A DNA stretch of 64,000 nt from Isoetes taiwanensis. Its lineage: Eukaryota > Streptophyta > Lycopodiopsida > Isoetales > Isoetaceae. Location of the stretch: the NCBI GenBank assembly GCA_021234155.1, contig JAJEKV010000016.1, positions 19,904,441 through 19,968,440 on the forward strand, read 5' to 3'. The notes beneath the pieces were generated by a model. That model saw nothing but the letters and a program-made list of their open reading frames with translations. It made no database searches and had not been told where the DNA came from. Position numbers and translations under genes: made by a program. Positions 58,771 to 64,000 of this stretch are shown one piece after another (position 1 is the stretch's first letter; each line of letters starts with the position of its first letter).

Positions 58771-59861
58771 TATTACGTTTTTGGTCTTGCTTCCAAGGAT
58801 TGAAACCACAAACCATCACTTTCACCGCTGCCACACGTACCATTAACACACAAAGATAACCTCGATTTGTCTTCAATCCGGCGAGTTTCAAAGATTCACG
58901 CTTCAATCCGCAGCATTTGGGCTTCAAAAACGATCCCGGCCGGTTTGGATCTCGCTATAGACGCTCTTTACCCGCTCATCCGGCAACACCATAGTAAAAT
59001 CCGCCCTCGGAAGCATGTTTCAAAGATGCACAATGCCATAGCCGCCGGTCAAAACCCTAACCCGCCCTAAATCGCCATAGTCGAATCAAAACCCTAACTT
59101 GCCCTAAATCCAAAATGTGAAAAAAACCATTGTATTCTTATCTATTTTACTTCTAAATTTCAAATGTCGCCCTTCCTCTTGATATATGTCGCGGCACATC
59201 CTTTTAACCTTGGAAAAAACAATGTAACCCTTCCTCTCAATATCTAGTATATACCATCGCCCTTCCTTTTAATATCTAATGCCCATCCCTCAAACATCAT
59301 AACATCTACTACATAATGCTAGATATTAGTATTACAACCTTGTGTTCCTCATATTATTTTTAAAATTACTAGTTATTAACAATTGTGTCGTTTTTTTTTA
59401 ATGGTAGATATTAGTTTCGGATATCACAATGAGACTAATGGCACTAAAATGCAGGAGGCCCGTGCTCAACATCACTCAATTGAGAACTTCATACTTGATG
59501 CACACGTTCATTTGGACATAGATCACGGAGGCAATTATGTGCACAAATAAATAGGCTAACTGCCATCTCAGACTGTTTGATAGGCAAATCAACCAAGATA
59601 TGTATCGTATCTTGAGCCGCTGTCCATTTTGAGTGCTTCAAAATTGCTATAATACTTTTGCTGTCTTCAATGACTTAAAAATTTTTCAAATAATATGCTT
59701 TTAAAGCGTATGTAATTAAATTCTATTATGCTATAATATTATAGTTCTAGGTTTCATATTAGTTTTGCTTTTTTATTTGTTATAACGCTAGATATTACGT
59801 ATCACATATTTGCTATATGTTTGCATGTTTTACATGTTTTTACGTATGTTTGCTTTTTTTA
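58771..59861. other. No gene recognised
   Basis: 58900-59080 is GC-richer, with (C)CTAAATC and AAAACCCTAAC words at 59050-59110 that resemble plant telomere-like CCCTAAA only loosely. 59165-59290 has three copies of CGCCCTTCCT(C/T)TT(A/G)ATAT. The rest is AT-rich. Confidence 0.4.
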
Positions 59862-60357
59862 GGGCCCAAAGGGCCCAAAATTTTTTTTAGTATAACAACC
59901 AACACATAACTACCATTACAATATTAACATAAACCATTGCATTTAACACATTAAAATTAAAATCCCCCTTAAACCCCCTTTGGTTTGGGTGCATATTCAC
60001 ACGCGGGGTGACGTGAGGGGCAAATGTAGAGCCCTTATAATTATATTTTGTGCATTACAATATCAACACCATATAGTATTTCGGGTTCAAATCTTATAGT
60101 ATCTTGCAAAACTTGTTATACAAGATAGCAAATTTTGTACTTGCATACCCTACAAACGAGGAACTTTACGTGCGGTGTAGATTAAGGAATAAGGTGATTA
60201 TGCCCATCCAATGTACCTCTCGTTCCTGAGTCACCCCGTGGTGAATATGCACCCAAACCAAAGGGGGTTTAAGGGGGATTTTAATTTTAATGTGTTAAAT
60301 GCAATGGTTTATGTTAATATTGTAATGGTAGTTATGTGTAAAGCATGGTTGACCCAA
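59862..60357. mobile_element. Miniature inverted-repeat element, copy 2, with a perfect 99-bp arm pair
   Basis: Bases 59902-60000 and 60241-60339 are exact reverse complements over 99 bp. The arms contain CCATTGCATTTAACACATT, CCCCCTTAAACCCCCTTTGG and TTTGGGTGCATATTCAC. Outside the left arm lie two GGGCCC words (59862 and 59871), the first preceded by TTA. The right outer end has lost GGGCCC and reads GGTTGACCCA. The middle 240 bp is non-coding. Its middle, ATAGTATCTTGCAAAACTTG / TACAAGATA, resembles the middle of copy 1 (TTTGTATCTTGTATATTG, CAAAATACTATAAGG). No transposase is encoded, so it would need a partner elsewhere. Superfamily uncertain; PIF/Harbinger-like by end and TTA. Confidence 0.85.
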
Positions 60358-61888
60358 TCTCATGTGTGTTTTAAATCGGCATAGCATCAGTAATCCATGA
60401 TGTTTCTACCCCTAGAAAATGACATGTTGCTTCATACTCATTTCTGACTCCTACTTGTAGATATCGTCTTCTAAGATAACCAGATGTCCTTTGCTTCCTT
60501 TGATACCTTAGACAATATTGGTTCTATGTCATGATTCGCCTTTAAAAAGACTGGACCTCGCAGGATTCTTCTAATTGGTGTAAAAGATTGAACTGAGAAT
60601 GCTTCATCATCCATGTTCGTTTATATCATAACTCCTAGTTTATGATCCAATATTTGCCTTCATTAGTATGAGTAAGGCATACTTTCACTAGTAGACTTAG
60701 TGATTTTTTAGTCTCATCCTATGCCTCTGCACATTGTTCGATCATGGAATCCAGTGCCATAGTCATCGTCTATGCCATTACCACTATTTTCCTCCTTTGT
60801 TTTCACTGCAATGATGCTTGAATATCACCAAAACTTTGGTAGGTGCTTTATCCTGGCGGGGAATCCATTTATACCACTTAACTAGTGCTGGGATCACCAT
60901 CAAAGAGCATTGTCACTACTTTTTAACTATGCATCACTCCTTGCGTGCCTTATGAGGAAGCAAAAACTGACAATTAGATACAAAGGATCATGACAACCAC
61001 AAGAGAATAAGTCCCAGATTTAAATTGTAGCAACGTCACCTCTCTTTGAAATTCCAGCTTCCTGGCTCCTTCTTGAAGAGCAACCCGCTTTGTGATTCCA
61101 TCTGCGACTGTGGTAGTATGAATGGAATTTGAAGTAGACGTTCAAGATCATATTAATGAGGAAATATGCAGCAAAATTGGTCTGCCATGTAATTTTTCCA
61201 AAAGCTGGGGATTACTCTGCCAATTAATCGAGTGGTTTGGAGCTAAACGGAAGTGTTTTTAATTTTATAGGGAACATTTTGATAATTGCTGATTGCTACA
61301 ATGGAATCGGAAGGCAGATGCCACTTATGCCGTGCCATTGTAAAATTGGTTCACGCTTAATTGACACTCATCTAATTCCCAAAGTGGAATCTGACCTAAC
61401 ATAAAAACAATGGCTTGTGCGATGGTAATTGTTATCTGTCTGAATTGGCTGGGATTACTAGCGTATATAGTTCTAACATCAAGATGATACAATGCTGGTC
61501 TCAGATAAGATAAGATAATCGACTATTCTAGACGACTTATCTCATTGAGATGATCGTCTGAACTTGTTTCTAGCTTTTGGTGTCGTCTATGGACTTTGGA
61601 TCTCTCCACAAAGCATATTGCATCTGATGCATCTTTCTTGTTCCATGTATACATCACATCCGAAAGTAACATGAGTATAGAAGGAGCAATTGTGGCCTGA
61701 CCAAAACTGTGAATATAAAGTGTATATTATGAATAGTTTTGGCAAGATTATGCTTTTATGTATATGGCAAATAATTATGCCACAATAATAATAGGATGTT
61801 TACATGTGACATTGTGAACCTTGGTACTTGTGGTATTGGTACATTAAAACACATTCGATTTTACAAGGCCTTTTGTATTGTACACTCT
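60358..61888. other. No gene recognised; downstream flank of the minus-strand gene
   Basis: AT-rich without repeats of note apart from a short AGATAAGATAAGATAA run at about 61505-61518. Since the gene at 62.17-64 kb reads leftward, the right part of this stretch is its 3' flank. No poly-A site could be fixed. Confidence 0.4.
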
Positions 61889-62397
61889 GAATTTCAAATA
61901 GTGCAAAAAGCAACTTATCCGAATTTAGTAAATAGTTTTTAATATACATATACCTCGTACAAAATGTCCGCACCAAGAGTTCCATTTCTTGTAAAACTTG
62001 TGCAAATGTATCATGGACTCACTCCTTCTCTAGTTGCTTTTGAATTGTGTACAGATACGTCATCAGATATTCTTTCTCAATTTGCTTCCCAGTCAGTATT
62101 GCACCATATATTCCAATATTATCTTTGAGGTGAATTCTAAATAGTGCAGAAAGCAACTTGCTCAAATTTATTAAATAGTTTTTAATATACATATATCCTG
62201 TACTGAATGTCCGTACCAAGAGTTCCATTTCTTGTAAAAATTGTCCAAATGTGTCATGCACTCACTCCTTGATTGTGCACGGATGACTTCTCTAGTTTCT
62301 CTTGAATTGTGCACGGATACATCATCAAATATTGCTTCCCAATTTGCTTCCCAATCAGTATTGCCACCATAACATATTCCGATATTATCTTCGAGGT
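61889..62397 (-). repeat. Tandem duplication over the 3' end of the host gene
   Basis: Copy 1, 62132-62397 (266 bp), includes the last 75 or so codons of the open frame. Copy 2, 61889-62131 (243 bp), lies immediately downstream on the gene's strand. They share, on plus, AATAGTGCA(A/G)AAAGCAACTT, AATAGTTTTTAATATACATA, CCAAGAGTTCCATTTCTTGT and the block CAATTTGCTTCCCA(G/A)TCAGTATTG. Copy 1 carries an extra small internal duplication (TTGA(A)TTGTGCACGGAT at 62269 and 62302) that copy 2 lacks. Copy 2 does not keep the gene's frame throughout. Confidence 0.85.
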
Positions 62398-62932
62398 TAG
62401 GTGTCCATCCATCTGCTCCTAGGCTTGAAAGCATTTTATTGGCATCATTACCAGTTATATTAGGAGTACATGGCCTACAATATGCTCCATTCAAGGCCCC
62501 TTTTGATGCTATAGAAATGAGTGGGACATTTTCCTCCCAAGAGAATTTTCTATGACTAAGTACGCAAAATGAGAATGATTCTGTCTTGATATGCATGTGT
62601 GAAAACCGTATTTGTTGCAAGAACAATCTTTCTGAATTTAACCTTTTATATCCTTTGGCAAATAAAAATGGAAGGATGCTTAACCTTTGCAATGCTTCTT
62701 TGCTAGTTTGGTAGTCTCCAACACCCATTCTGTCATTTAGTCCTCCAAACGCAGAACTTAAAGGTATGGTGTAGTACCCTTTCTTGAATGATGTCACAGT
62801 TTGAAGTGGTGCATTCCAAAAGGTATCTAGTCTTGTTCTAATTATAACGTCATATGATACATTTTGTTGTATTTGATAGTGTTCAATCAATTGCCAACAA
62901 CCTTCCACCAAGTTAAAGTATTCAAGCAATCC
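62171..62932 (-). CDS. Terminal exon of a plant protein, glycosyltransferase-like/DUF7796-type (tentative)
   Basis: An uninterrupted frame of about 253 codons on the minus strand, by far the best in the window. It starts at 62932 with GGA directly after a splice acceptor (TTTTACTTAG at 62942-62933), and ends at a TAA at 62171. Landmarks in order: LVEGCWQLIEHY; YDVIIRTRLDTFWNAPL, a polar-strand-plus-Asp pattern like a sugar-nucleotide transferase core; SSAFGGLNDRMGVGDYQ; KGYKRLNSERLFLQQI; then a Cys-rich ICYGGNTDW part and a WNSWYG tail. The spacing RTRLDT..., NDRMGVG..., LNSE..F resembles plant DUF7796-type proteins as I recall them; function unknown, glycosyltransferase-like at best. The last 75 codons fall inside a tandem duplication, so the native C-terminus may be altered. 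The gene starts right of the window. Confidence 0.75.
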   Translation of the reverse strand, partial: GLLEYFNLVEGCWQLIEHYQIQQNVSYDVIIRTRLDTFWNAPLQTVTSFKKGYYTIPLSSAFGGLNDRMGVGDYQTSKEALQRLSILPFLFAKGYKRLNSERLFLQQIRFSHMHIKTESFSFCVLSHRKFSWEENVPLISIASKGALNGAYCRPCTPNITGNDANKMLSSLGADGWTPNLEDNIGICYGGNTDWEANWEAIFDDVSVHNSRETREVIRAQSRSECMTHLDNFYKKWNSWYGHSVQDICILKTI

Positions 62933-63902
62933 CTAAGTAAAAGAGATCACAATAAGTGCATTGAAGAGACCTAGAGATTGATATGATATTAATTGTTTAT
63001 TTTTTATAATATTTATTAATATTAATCTTTATAATACATATTTATATTGACTAATCATTATAGGCAACTAATGCATACTTGGTTGTGGCATTGATAAATT
63101 TCATCAAATGATTATTTATCTGCCACATCCAGCCCATATAGTTAGTTATTCTCCTCTTGTTTTAGAGAATATAATTCAATAGATATGCATTACATTTACT
63201 TGCATACAAGGGTAACGGTTTAAAAATCCTCCTCCTCCTCCTCCTCCTCCTCATCATCATCATCAGTTAATTGTAGCTTTAAAATACTTTACACCATAAG
63301 ATCATCCATTACCTATGACTGCCTCCTCCTTAGTTATTAGTAGCTTCGCAATACTTTACACCATAAGAGCGTTCACTACCTATGTATATCAGTAGTTGGG
63401 TCTTCTTACATGACACATTTTATATCATCTTCTTAAACTAAGAGGCTTCTAATGATTCAACACAAGGTAGTGCATTGTTTTGTTATCAAGGGTGAATGGA
63501 GTAAGGTAATTTCCTTACCAACTTGAAGTGAAACCATACTAAAGCATGCATAATTTTTTTCTTGAGATGTGGATTAACGTGATTTCCTTACCAAGTTGAT
63601 GTGCAAACCATACTTAAGCATGCATAAGTCCTCGTGTGAACTAAGGTGGGCTCGTCATTTAAGTGAGCCAAATCTTTGGCCTTGGATTTATTTTATAGCT
63701 ACTATACCTTGGAAGAGAAATTTCCATTTGTGGTATTTGTGGCTGTTTTTCACGTCTTTTTTTTCTCTGATTTGGGATCTCTTGATGCAGATGAAACTAA
63801 GCATATTTATTTAGTTAAGTTTCATCATATTTATTTAGTTAATTAATATAACTACTGGACTGCCGAGCTAGACAGAAAAAAAAAAGCAGTGTTTGGACTT
63901 AC
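62933..63902 (-). other. Intron of the host gene, 970 bp
   Basis: Donor GTAAGT at 63902-63897 and acceptor ACTTAG at 62938-62933, phase 0, AT-rich interior. It contains a (TCC)n(TCA)n microsatellite at about 63227-63266, a 68-base-period duplication around 63272-63384 (AATACTTTACACCATAAGA) and a 74-base-period duplication at 63509-63553 and 63583-63628 (TTTCCTTACCAA..TTGA, AAGCATGCATAA). The 72-codon plus frame at 63596-63814 lies inside it and is not called. Confidence 0.75.
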
Positions 63903-64000
63903 TTGGACACCCTGGGGAGAACCCCCTGCTCTAAGAAGCTTCCGATACATGCTGGTTACGTTTACATGGGGCTGCTGCACAATTCTGATCGATGCAAAAC
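63903..64000 (-). CDS. Upstream exon of the same host gene, partial
   Basis: The minus strand from 63998 reads 32 codons without a stop, including IRIVQQPHVNVTSMYRKLL and SPQGVQ, then the consensus donor GTAAGT. The exon ends on a complete codon (CAA) and the next exon begins on a complete codon (GGA), so the reading frame is kept and joins QGVQ to GLLEYFNLVEGCW. The exon continues beyond the right edge. Seen: open frame, consensus donor, phase match. Inferred: that it is one gene. Confidence 0.65.

Noticed and set aside
59050-59110. Telomere-like CCCTAA words
   Set aside because: Only two or three scattered CCCTAAC/CCCTAAAT words without a tandem (CCCTAAA)n array.
63227-63266. (TCC)n(TCA)n as a coding repeat
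   Set aside because: It lies inside the intron defined by phase-matched splice sites.

Overview
The window reads as nuclear intergenic DNA from a land plant with a large, repeat-rich genome. Support for this: degenerate Ty1/copia retrotransposons with tRNA-iMet-type primer sites, plant L1-type LINE 3' ends, a miniature inverted-repeat element with very long arms, and at the right edge a spliced gene fragment of a plant protein family. I see no bacterial operons, rRNA, tRNA, CRISPR array or organellar genes. A more exact taxon cannot be fixed from this sequence. The low gene density and old, heavily broken elements would suit a fern, lycophyte or gymnosperm (inference).

Layout. 1-2.3 kb: antisense Ty1/copia, cut by the window edge. 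2.3-10 kb: a CpG-rich mosaic of decayed coding-like DNA, dotted with short hairpins built on GACTC/GAGTC and holding a tandem array of about 270 bp period. 10.6-10.9 kb: AT-rich repeat. 10.9-13.7 kb: plus-strand remnant of a transposase-like family with DNC...KNKNR and HDDID motifs. 13.9-15.5 kb: second antisense copia (LTR, primer site, gag). 18.1-18.5 kb: inverted-repeat element, copy 1. 18.8-19.4 kb: isolated CpG-rich insert. 20.5-21.2 kb: L1 remnant. 21.4-24.2 kb: minus-strand relative of the 10.9-13.7 kb family. 24.3-26 kb: short tandem repeats. 26-33 kb: unidentified coding-like blocks, tandem arrays and a recurrent GCGGTC(TT/GC)GGCGT motif. 34-39.4 kb: two L1 3' ends. 39.6-40.1 kb: CGTCTGTGAAA-type repeat. 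41.66-46.28 kb: the one copia element with both LTRs, followed by an extra partial LTR. 49.5-51.66 kb: LINE with reverse-transcriptase motif and (ATTCT)n tail. 53.9-54.4 kb: minisatellite. 59.86-60.36 kb: inverted-repeat element, copy 2, with a perfect 99-bp arm pair. 62.17-64 kb: two exons of a minus-strand host gene, with a tandem duplication over its 3' end.

Nearly all other open reading frames are frame remnants or chance. The only credible functional protein-coding gene is the one at the right edge; everything else is mobile DNA, its decay products, or sequence in which I recognise nothing. Domain and family names rest on motif recognition by eye and were not checked by any search.
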